Positions 1-6,133 of a DNA stretch of 11,187 bases are shown piece after piece. A model generated the notes under the pieces. It did no database searches and was not told the DNA's origin. It saw only the letters and a list, made by a program, of their open reading frames with translations. Source of the DNA: Balneolales bacterium (GTDB lineage Bacteria; Bacteroidota; Rhodothermia; Balneolales; Natronogracilivirgulaceae); NCBI GenBank assembly GCA_007116685.1, contig SKIC01000038.1:1-11187 (forward strand). The letters run 5' to 3'. The translations under genes were made by a program, and so were the position numbers. Position 1 is the stretch's first letter. Every line of letters begins with the position of its first letter.

Positions 1-1
1 G

Positions 2-295
2 AAAAGTGCTGCTACAATAGAGATTTTAAAAGCCCGGTCTCATGTGTGGGATTGTACAGTTATGGTATCGGTTGGGGCAATGTCTGTAATACTAGCCCTT
101 ATTATGCCTCTTATTGTAGCTGCATTTATCGGGGGATTTATTTACTTCATGATTAGCCCCTTGCAATTTTTAGTGGATAAAAAGTATCAAAAAGAGAAAA
201 AAAGGTTAGAAGCATTGGAGTTAGCAGTGATATCCGAAACGATTTCCAAATTGCAATCCGTTGATAATAAAAAGACAAAACCTGAATCTGAATAA
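2..295 (+). CDS. C-terminal end of an unrecognised membrane protein (partial at left edge)
   Basis: The reading frame is open from base 2 to the TAA at 293-295. A GTG at 44 and an ATG at 62 could be read as starts, but neither has a Shine-Dalgarno sequence, and the upstream in-frame codons encode plausible protein (KSAATIEILKARSH), so this is most likely the tail of a longer gene. The visible part has one long hydrophobic stretch, roughly MSVILALIMPLIVAAFIGGF through FIYFMISPL, long enough for one long or two short membrane helices. A charged, lysine- and glutamate-rich tail follows (KKYQKEKKRLEALE onward) that is probably helical, may form a coiled coil, and lies in the cytoplasm by the positive-inside rule. 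I do not recognise the family. It ends 14 bases before gdhA on the same strand, so the two may share a transcript, but this does not reveal a function. Confidence 0.6.
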   Translation, partial: KSAATIEILKARSHVWDCTVMVSVGAMSVILALIMPLIVAAFIGGFIYFMISPLQFLVDKKYQKEKKRLEALELAVISETISKLQSVDNKKTKPESE

Positions 296-309
296 TTTCA
301 AAACAAAAT

Positions 310-1671
310 ATGAACAATAGCCATCAACAGCGGATAGATGAATTTATGGATGAAATGGCTGAAAGGAATCCAAATCAGCCGGAGTTTTTACAAGCCGTCA
401 AAGAAGTAGTGAGTCATATTATTCCGTTTATCGGCGAACATAAGAAGTATCAGAAAATCAATTTACTACACTACATTGCAGAGCCGGAAAGAGTAATCCA
501 ATTTAGAGTTCCTTGGTTTGATGATTCTGGAACCTTGCAAGTAAACCGTGGCTATCGGGTTCAGTTTAGTTCTGCAATGGGGCCGTACAAAGGCGGTCTT
601 CGTTTCCATCCCTCAGTAAACCTTAGCATTCTCAAGTTTTTAGGCTTTGAGCAAGTTTTCAAGAACGCACTCACAAAACTACCGCTCGGTGGAGGTAAAG
701 GCGGCGCTGATTTCAATCCCAAAGGAAAATCAGATGCAGAAGTAATGCGGTTTTGCCAAAGTTTTATGACAGAATTATACCGACATATCGGTCCTGATAC
801 AGATATACCGGCTGGAGATATCGGTGTTGGAGCCAGAGAAATTGGATACTTATTTGGTCAGTACAAACGAATTAGTAACGAATTTACAGGCACGATTACC
901 GGTAAAGGAATATCCTGGGGTGGCACGTTAATCCGCCCTGAAGCAACGGGTTTCGGTTTGGTTTACTTTTTAAAAGAAATCCTCGCTGCTAATGACAAAG
1001 AATTTAAAGGCTTACGCGTTGCTGTTTCCGGTTCCGGTAATGTTGCGCAATTTGCCATTCAGAAATTGATAGAGGAGGGCGCTGTAGTAATATCAGCTTC
1101 TGATTCCTCAGGTTATGCTTACTGTAAAGATGGCATCTCTCAAGAAATGCTGGATTCGCTCATGAAAGTCAAAAATGAAGATCGTGGTCGAATTTCGGAT
1201 TGGGCTGATGGTACATCTGAAATTGAATATTTTGACGATGCCAATGTTTGGGACTTAAGTGAAGAATATGATATAGCACTGCCCTGCGCCACTCAAAATG
1301 AAATTGATGAATCTTTAGCTGAAAAAATAAAAAGTGCTGGAGTTATAGCCGTTGCTGAGGGCGCCAATATGCCATGTACGGCAGATGCCATCAAATATTT
1401 TGCTCAAAATAATGTGATGTATGCACCCGGCAAAGCAACGAATGCCGGCGGTGTTGCCGTGTCAGGTCTGGAAATGACGCAAAACGCTACCCGCGTTTAT
1501 TGGAGCGAGAAAAAAGTGGATAAAAAACTTCGCCAAATCATGCATGCTATACATCAGCAATGTCAGAATTATGGCAAACAGCAAAACGATTCTGTTGATT
1601 ACGAAAAAGGAGCAAATTTAGCAGCTTTTACGAAGGTAGCTGATTCAGTATTAGCACAGGGTTTGGTTTGA
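310..1671 (+). CDS. gdhA: NADP-type glutamate dehydrogenase
   Basis: This cytoplasmic enzyme interconverts 2-oxoglutarate plus ammonium and glutamate. The NADP form mainly assimilates ammonium. The protein has 453 residues, close to the roughly 450 of the hexameric bacterial family. The substrate domain shows PYKGG (Lys94), FKNALT (Lys118), the catalytic-lysine motif LGGGKGG (Lys130) and PAGDIGVG (Asp170), all in the expected order and spacing. The Rossmann domain has GSGNVAQ (241-247), and the second strand ends in SDSSG (264-268) rather than in an acidic residue followed by a hydrophobic one, as in NADP-specific relatives such as the E. coli enzyme. The N-terminus (FMDEMAERNPNQPEF) also aligns with that family, which supports the ATG at 310 although no Shine-Dalgarno sequence precedes it. 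The gene follows a membrane-protein tail by 14 bases and converges on the redoxin gene with a 19-base gap and no obvious terminator. The identification is firm; co-transcription with the upstream gene is inferred. Confidence 0.96.
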   Translation: MNNSHQQRIDEFMDEMAERNPNQPEFLQAVKEVVSHIIPFIGEHKKYQKINLLHYIAEPERVIQFRVPWFDDSGTLQVNRGYRVQFSSAMGPYKGGLRFHPSVNLSILKFLGFEQVFKNALTKLPLGGGKGGADFNPKGKSDAEVMRFCQSFMTELYRHIGPDTDIPAGDIGVGAREIGYLFGQYKRISNEFTGTITGKGISWGGTLIRPEATGFGLVYFLKEILAANDKEFKGLRVAVSGSGNVAQFAIQKLIEEGAVVISASDSSGYAYCKDGISQEMLDSLMKVKNEDRGRISDWADGTSEIEYFDDANVWDLSEEYDIALPCATQNEIDESLAEKIKSAGVIAVAEGANMPCTADAIKYFAQNNVMYAPGKATNAGGVAVSGLEMTQNATRVYWSEKKVDKKLRQIMHAIHQQCQNYGKQQNDSVDYEKGANLAAFTKVADSVLAQGLV

Positions 1672-1690
1672 TATTTCGTAGTCTCAGGTA

Positions 1691-2251
1691 TTAATGCCGG
1701 GCAAATTTAAAAATCAAATCAAGCGACATTTGATCCGTCAATCCCTGAGCGTAGTATAGCCTCCTAACCATACCGAATTCGTCAACCAGAAATTCAGCCG
1801 GAATTGTAGAAAATGATTCTTTTCCCTTCATATAATGAACCGGCACTCTGTCTAGTTTAGCGCGCACAACTTGGGAGAAGAAGCTCTTGAAATGACTTTT
1901 TGCGGAAGCTGCAAAAGATTGTTCGATGCCGTAAGCTGTGTACCATTTTCTGTCCGGATCAGAAATAATGGGAGTCGGAGAAATTTTTCTGTGAAAATCA
2001 CTATTCAGTAAAATGTCTTTTTCGGATTCAAAAAAGAATAGCATTTCCAAACCCAAGTCTTTTAATTCTTGCTCTTTTGCATCTAATCTATGCACTCGGG
2101 TATTACAAAACGGGCAACCCGCATGTCTGAAGAAGCAGATTAATAATCGCTTACCACGATAATTACCAAGCGATACTTTTCGATCAAAAATATCATATGT
2201 CTCTATGGGGGGAGCTAGCTCATTGATTTTGAGTAATTTTCTGTCAGACAT
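1691..2251 (-). CDS. Peroxiredoxin-like thioredoxin-fold protein (AhpC/TSA family)
   Basis: This is a probable thiol-dependent redox protein of 186 residues with no signal peptide, so it is likely cytoplasmic. After a short lead (KINELAPPIETYDIFDRK, typical of the AhpC/TSA N-terminus) comes the strand LLICFFRHAG and the active-site motif CPFC (Cys46 and Cys49 from this start). The later segments PTPIISDPDRKWYTAYGIE and PAEFLVDEFGMVRRLYYAQG fit the peroxiredoxin/redoxin fold. A CxxC pair is thioredoxin- or SelL-like rather than the single peroxidatic cysteine of classic AhpC, so it could be a disulfide reductase or a peroxidase. The frame stays open to an ATG at 2329, but the added 26 residues contain three extra cysteines and lie outside the domain, so I chose the ATG at 2251. 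The SDR gene lies upstream on the same strand after 159 bases. Family is sure; substrate is unknown. Confidence 0.85.
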   Translation of the reverse strand: MSDRKLLKINELAPPIETYDIFDRKVSLGNYRGKRLLICFFRHAGCPFCNTRVHRLDAKEQELKDLGLEMLFFFESEKDILLNSDFHRKISPTPIISDPDRKWYTAYGIEQSFAASAKSHFKSFFSQVVRAKLDRVPVHYMKGKESFSTIPAEFLVDEFGMVRRLYYAQGLTDQMSLDLIFKFARH

Positions 2252-2410
2252 AAACGCGTTGAATGATGGTGTTTTACATACCTTAATACAATAACGTATG
2301 TCTGAGCAAGAATAAAGAGGCTGGTGCAATCAAAAATTAAGGTAATAAAACAGAAAAAGTTACAATCTTTCAAAGTAGGTCATTTCTGATATACACCAGC
2401 CAGAATCAAA

Positions 2411-3181
2411 TTAATTCAACTTGTTTAAAAACTTCATCGTGGGCCGTTCTGCTACAGGGAATAAGCGTGATACTACTTTTAAAGCTTTAAGCACGCCACC
2501 CGGTATCCAGTGTACTTTCTTACCATGAACGGCTTTCCATGCCAATTCAGCAATTTGGCGGGTAGTCAATTTGGCTCCAAAAAACTTCAATGTTCCGGCC
2601 TGATGCGTCTGAGAGGATATCATTGGAGTATTCACATATAAAGGCATTAAGTCCGTAACTCGGATATCGTATTTTTCAAATTCTATATTCAGAGCTTCCG
2701 TTAAACCACGAACTGCAAATTTGCTCGCGGAGTAAACAGATAAATCCGGTACTCCATAAAATGCGGATGCAGAACTCATGGATAGAATGCAGGAGTTAGG
2801 TGTAGCTTTCAAAGCATCTAAACTGGCATCAATACCAACAATAATTCCTTTAACATTTATGTCTAAAGTAATTTCGTGGTCTTTCATGGTAAGCTCATCG
2901 AAAGGACCCATCCGCATAATACCAGCACAGTTAAAAAGGGCATTCATGCTGCCATTCGTATGCTTTAGAAAGTGAGCAACAGCTGTTTTATAGCTTTCAG
3001 CCTTGGTTACATCCAATTTAGCATAGCAGCAACGGTCTTCACCAATTTCTGATGCTACTTCTTTTAAACCTTCATCATTAAGGTCAAACAGACCGATAAA
3101 CCAGCCTCTTTCAGCAAATAATAAAGCGGTCTCCCGACCGATACCGGATGCTGCACCGGTAATAAATATTGTCTTTTCCAT
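2411..3181 (-). CDS. Short-chain dehydrogenase/reductase (classical SDR)
   Basis: This is an NAD(P)-dependent oxidoreductase of the classical SDR family, 256 residues and probably cytoplasmic. Positions from the chosen start: the nucleotide motif TGAASGIG at 8-15, Asp34 at the end of the second strand (GLFDLND), which favours NAD over NADP, NCAG at 84-87, Asn109 (DINVKG), Ser137 (ILSMSSASA), and the catalytic YSASK with Tyr150 and Lys154. The full Asn-Ser-Tyr-Lys set is therefore present. The C-terminal end (WIPGGVLKALKVVSRLFP) is basic and hydrophobic and may touch membrane or a lipid-like substrate. An in-frame ATG at 3220 would add 13 residues before the first strand; I prefer the ATG at 3181, where the Rossmann strand begins at once and a weak purine stretch (GAAAAGA) lies upstream. 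The substrate cannot be told from sequence. It is divergent from the lipoprotein gene. Confidence 0.9.
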   Translation of the reverse strand: MEKTIFITGAASGIGRETALLFAERGWFIGLFDLNDEGLKEVASEIGEDRCCYAKLDVTKAESYKTAVAHFLKHTNGSMNALFNCAGIMRMGPFDELTMKDHEITLDINVKGIIVGIDASLDALKATPNSCILSMSSASAFYGVPDLSVYSASKFAVRGLTEALNIEFEKYDIRVTDLMPLYVNTPMISSQTHQAGTLKFFGAKLTTRQIAELAWKAVHGKKVHWIPGGVLKALKVVSRLFPVAERPTMKFLNKLN

Positions 3182-3271
3182 ACTGCGATCTTTTCTGTGG
3201 TTTACACTGTTAACCAGCATTAATTCACGATACAGAATTAAAGGAACGCAAACAATATTTATGTGATTTAT

Positions 3272-3298
3272 TTGTTAAACAATGCAACAAACTTGCAT
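3272..3298. promoter_or_regulatory. Dyad-rich candidate operator between the SDR and lipoprotein genes
   Basis: Two inverted repeats lie side by side in the divergent intergenic region. TTGTT-A-AACAA at 3272-3282 is a perfect 11-base palindrome, and ATGCAA-CAAAC-TTGCAT at 3282-3298 is a perfect 6-5-6 dyad. TTGTT at 3272 also pairs with AACAA at 3286-3290. The second dyad covers the TTG proposed as the upstream promoter element, so a bound repressor could block the lipoprotein promoter. A metal-responsive Fur/Zur-type regulator would suit the downstream genes, but the sequence is not a recognised Zur box and the region is AT-rich, so chance cannot be excluded. Confidence 0.3.
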
Positions 3299-3323
3299 CT
3301 AATGATTTACAGCTATAGTTTTA
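3293..3323 (+). promoter_or_regulatory. Weak candidate Bacteroidota-type promoter for the lipoprotein gene
   Basis: TTG at 3293-3295 is followed after 20 bases by TAGTTTTA at 3316-3323. This resembles the Bacteroides housekeeping pattern of TTG about 19-20 bases before TAnnTTTG, except that the final G is A. Transcription would begin near 3330, about 25 bases before the ATG at 3354, and the leader has no clear Shine-Dalgarno sequence. The match is partial and the assignment depends on the host group being right. Confidence 0.3.
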
Positions 3324-3353
3324 AGTAAATCTTCAACCAACAAACGAGTAAAA

Positions 3354-3806
3354 ATGTCATTTTCTAAAAAATTTCCCCTACTACTAATGATTCTTGGACT
3401 CGGATTCCTATATGCATGTAGCGATTCCGGGCACGAACACATCAACGCCGAAGGCATGGTGCTTATGCTGGACGGTGAAGAAATATTCCGTTACGAAGCA
3501 CCAAACGATCCAGGAACTCCAATAACTGTGGAAGAAGGTCAAACACTTGGACCTTTGCAGATTATGTTTATTGATCGCGATGGTGAATTATTCATTACTG
3601 ATAATCCAGAGTTCAATTTACAATGGACTATTCAGGACACCGATGTGGCCAGAATAGAACAATTACCCGGCGATGAATGGGTAATCAACTTGATTGGTGT
3701 AAATGCTGGCGAAACTCAGGTCATGTTTGAAGTATTTCATATCGACCATTCTGATTTCGAGACATTATGGTTTGATTTAGTAACAATTGCTCCAACAGAG
3801 GACTAA
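3354..3806 (+). CDS. Small lipoprotein with paired histidine motifs, partner of the adjacent TonB receptor
   Basis: The 150-residue protein starts with a lipoprotein signal: lysines near the N-terminus, a hydrophobic core, and the lipobox LYAC with Cys22 as the lipidated residue. The mature chain opens with SDSGHEHINAEG (His27, His29) and near its end has FHIDHSDF (His129, His132, Asp134). The part between is acidic and predicted to be mostly beta strand, like a small immunoglobulin-like fold. It has no enzyme motif. The two His/Asp clusters at opposite ends of the chain suggest a metal site, which fits the ZnuD-like receptor encoded next. My recollection is that similar small His-containing proteins occur beside TonB receptors in Deinococcus and Gemmatimonadota, but I cannot check that here. 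It probably sits in the outer membrane as a metal-binding helper for the receptor. The lipoprotein call is firm; the function is inferred. Confidence 0.8.
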   Translation: MSFSKKFPLLLMILGLGFLYACSDSGHEHINAEGMVLMLDGEEIFRYEAPNDPGTPITVEEGQTLGPLQIMFIDRDGELFITDNPEFNLQWTIQDTDVARIEQLPGDEWVINLIGVNAGETQVMFEVFHIDHSDFETLWFDLVTIAPTED

Positions 3807-3846
3807 TTTTTACGCTATCTCTTACAACACTTTGCAATCATGTTTG

Positions 3847-3884
3847 AAAAAAGCACAGATATTAGAAGCTGTGCTTTTTTTTTT
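3847..3884 (+). terminator. Strong intrinsic terminator between lipoprotein and receptor genes
   Basis: AGCACAG at 3852-3858 pairs perfectly with CTGTGCT at 3869-3875 around a 10-base loop. The flanking A-run (3847-3851) extends the stem by A-U pairs with the T-run (ten Ts, 3875-3884). The form is that of a Rho-independent terminator. It ends 14 bases before the start of the receptor gene on the same strand, so it may limit readthrough into that gene. Confidence 0.85.
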
Positions 3885-3898
3885 GATACTTACATGAA

Positions 3899-6133
3899 AT
3901 GAAATTCTTAATCCTGCTAATATCCTTATTTCTATCTGTTAATACATCTATTGCGGATGATATTCAAACCGGTATGCTTTCTGGCGTGATATTAGATCAG
4001 GAAACAGGTGAGCCGGTACCTTATGTGTATATGCACATTGAGGAAATCAAAAGATTTGCTACCTCAAGCAGGGATGGAGAATTTTTGTTTACGAATATGC
4101 CTCCCGGTGAATTTACGTTGTCTATGCATAGATTAGGCTACATTAACAGAACCATAACTGTTTACTTGGAGCCGGATCAGGAAACAAAAATTACAATTCA
4201 AATCCGGCAAACCACTCTTTCCGGTGATGAAGTAGAAGTGAGAGCAGACAGAGATGTTACTCGTGGTGCGAATTTACAGCGCTCGTCCCTGAAAGTGTCT
4301 GGTGATGCATTAAGAGAAAATATGGGAGTTACACTTTCTGAAACTCTGCTTTTTAAACCTGGATTTGATCAAAGAAGTATGGGAGCAGCCCCTGCAAGAC
4401 CAGTAGTGAGAGGCTTGGGAGATCAGCGTATAGTCATTTTGCAGGATGGGATGCAAACCGGCGACGTTTCATATACCTCTGCGGATCATGCGGTAACTAT
4501 AGACCCATTAGGAGCAGATGAAATAGAAGTATTGCGCGGTCCTTTTGCTTTGATGTATGGAGCAAATGCCATTGGTGGCGTTATAAATGTAGTTAGAAAT
4601 CAAATCCCCACAAATATTCCCACACAACCTACCGGAATTGCTACGCTTGGAGCCTCTTCTGTAAACACCGGTTTTTCAGGGGCGCTAACAGTCACGTTCC
4701 CCTGGCGTGATTATGCCATTAATTTTGAAACCAATACCAGATATGGCGATGATTTTCGTGCCCCAGGTGGTAGAATTGATAACTCAAACTATTTCTCAAC
4801 CCAAAATTCTATAGGACTCTGGCGAGATTTATCCTGGGGGAATACAGGATTCGCTATTTCTTCCTATGTCAGTAATTATGGTATTCCACCGGACCCGGTT
4901 CAAGGGCACGTTAGTGGAGTAGATATTGAAATGATTAAGTTTGGGATTGAGAATCGTACAGAGATCAACCTGTCTGAATCTTTTCTTCGCATTTTGGAAG
5001 TGAGCACTTCATACCGGTTCTATAATCACAAAGAATTTGAAACGGCTACTGTAATTGGTACAGAATACACTACAAACAATGTGAAGCTGGGGCTGATATC
5101 TAATCACCGCCCTTGGTTTATTTTCCAAAGAGGGGTGATTGGCTTATCCGCAAACTATCAATATTATTTTTTGGCTGATAGAGAAACTACCGAAACAAAC
5201 TTGTGGAATGCCGGTGTTTTTGGAGTTCAAAGATATCAGCAAGGTCCTTGGGATTTGGAACTAGGTTTGCGCTTTGATTTGGATCATATTGCACCTTTTG
5301 AATCGTTTGTTCATCCTCGAATTGGAAATATCAGAGAGCGCACGTTCTTAGCTTTGTCCGGCTCTGTGGGTTTTTCTTATGATTTGGGTCGTGGATTTTA
5401 CACCGGTGGAACATTCCTGCATTCTTACCGCCCACCAACTGCGGATGAATTACATTCTCGCGGACCTCATATTGCCGCCTATTCTTTTGAAATCGGTAAT
5501 CCTGATTTGGATTCGGAGCGAGGTTTGGCTAGTGAGTTATTTTTCCGATACAGAGGAAATCGCCTCAATTTTGATATAACTGGCTACCATACTTACTTCA
5601 CGAATTATATTTATCCGCGCGACACAGGTTTGCCAAGCCCGCCATTTCCGCGTTTAAATATTTGGCAATTTGAAAGTACTACTGCAAGAATGTATGGTAT
5701 TGAGACGGGAGTAAATTTACGTCTAACTCAAAACCTCTCTCTTGAGTCAGCAATTTCACATACGATTGCTGAAAGAGAACCCAATCCTGATTTTGATGTT
5801 TCAACAAGTTGGCAAGCCTTACCCATGATTCCGCCATTAACTGTCTCAGGAGGTATACATTATCAATTTAATGACATGCGTTTTGGTACCCGAGTACGAC
5901 ATGCGGAGAGACAAGACAGAACAGCAGAGTTTGAAAATCCCACATCAGGGTACACCATTCTGGATTTGCACTTTCAATACAGATATACCTCTCCTAACCG
6001 CTATTTGCACACTATCACTCTCAGAGTTGAAAATGCACTAGATGAAGAATATCGCTCTCATTTATCCCGCCTAAAAGAAGTCTTCCCTGAACCGGGAAGA
6101 AATTTTGAACTTCTTTATCGCGTATTTTTTTGA
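3899..6133 (+). CDS. TonB-dependent outer-membrane receptor, ZnuD-like (probable zinc or other metal uptake)
   Basis: A 744-residue outer-membrane transporter driven by TonB/ExbBD. Residues 1-19 form a signal peptide. About 25-103 is a carboxypeptidase-regulatory-like beta domain (SGVILDQETGEPVPYVYM), typical of Bacteroidota-type receptors. The plug spans about 125-235 (ENMGVTLSETL, PARPVVRGLGDQRIVILQDG, VLRGPFALMYGANAIGGVIN), and the rest is the beta-barrel ending in a terminal Phe. The plug motif SADHAVTIDPL (194-204), the barrel segment TADELHSRGPHIA...FEIGNPDLDSERG and the C-terminal EEYRSHLSRLKEV...EPGRNF closely resemble the Neisseria ZnuD zinc-receptor group, so zinc is the best guess; copper or another ligand is possible. 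I see no long His-rich barrel loop. The start at 3899 directly precedes the signal peptide and has no Shine-Dalgarno sequence. A two-codon reading frame, ATGAAATGA at 3894-3902, overlaps the start. The last 19 bases overlap the convergent chemotaxis-type gene. Confidence 0.92.
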   Translation: MKFLILLISLFLSVNTSIADDIQTGMLSGVILDQETGEPVPYVYMHIEEIKRFATSSRDGEFLFTNMPPGEFTLSMHRLGYINRTITVYLEPDQETKITIQIRQTTLSGDEVEVRADRDVTRGANLQRSSLKVSGDALRENMGVTLSETLLFKPGFDQRSMGAAPARPVVRGLGDQRIVILQDGMQTGDVSYTSADHAVTIDPLGADEIEVLRGPFALMYGANAIGGVINVVRNQIPTNIPTQPTGIATLGASSVNTGFSGALTVTFPWRDYAINFETNTRYGDDFRAPGGRIDNSNYFSTQNSIGLWRDLSWGNTGFAISSYVSNYGIPPDPVQGHVSGVDIEMIKFGIENRTEINLSESFLRILEVSTSYRFYNHKEFETATVIGTEYTTNNVKLGLISNHRPWFIFQRGVIGLSANYQYYFLADRETTETNLWNAGVFGVQRYQQGPWDLELGLRFDLDHIAPFESFVHPRIGNIRERTFLALSGSVGFSYDLGRGFYTGGTFLHSYRPPTADELHSRGPHIAAYSFEIGNPDLDSERGLASELFFRYRGNRLNFDITGYHTYFTNYIYPRDTGLPSPPFPRLNIWQFESTTARMYGIETGVNLRLTQNLSLESAISHTIAEREPNPDFDVSTSWQALPMIPPLTVSGGIHYQFNDMRFGTRVRHAERQDRTAEFENPTSGYTILDLHFQYRYTSPNRYLHTITLRVENALDEEYRSHLSRLKEVFPEPGRNFELLYRVFF
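6081..6100 (-). terminator. Possible weak terminator for the chemotaxis-type gene, inside the receptor 3' end
   Basis: TCTTCCC at 6081-6087 pairs perfectly with GGGAAGA at 6094-6100 around a 6-base loop. Read on the minus strand, the hairpin lies about 15 bases beyond the TAA of the chemotaxis-type gene and is followed by CTTCTTTTAGG, a short and interrupted T-rich tail. The same bases encode the conserved EPGR segment of the receptor, so the hairpin may be only a by-product of coding. Confidence 0.3.

Noticed and set aside
2252..2329. N-terminal extension of the redoxin gene to an ATG at 2329
   Set aside because: The 26 added residues contain three extra cysteines, match nothing in the family and precede a complete domain; the ATG at 2251 fits better.
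2319..2401. GGCTGGTG (2319-2326) and CACCAGCC (2394-2401) as an inverted repeat of a mobile element or regulatory hairpin
   Set aside because: The match is only eight bases over a 67-base loop, with no transposase, no target duplication and no T-run; chance is a sufficient explanation.
3182..3220. N-terminal extension of the SDR gene to an ATG at 3220
   Set aside because: The 13 added residues are polar and lie before the first Rossmann strand, which begins right after the ATG at 3181.
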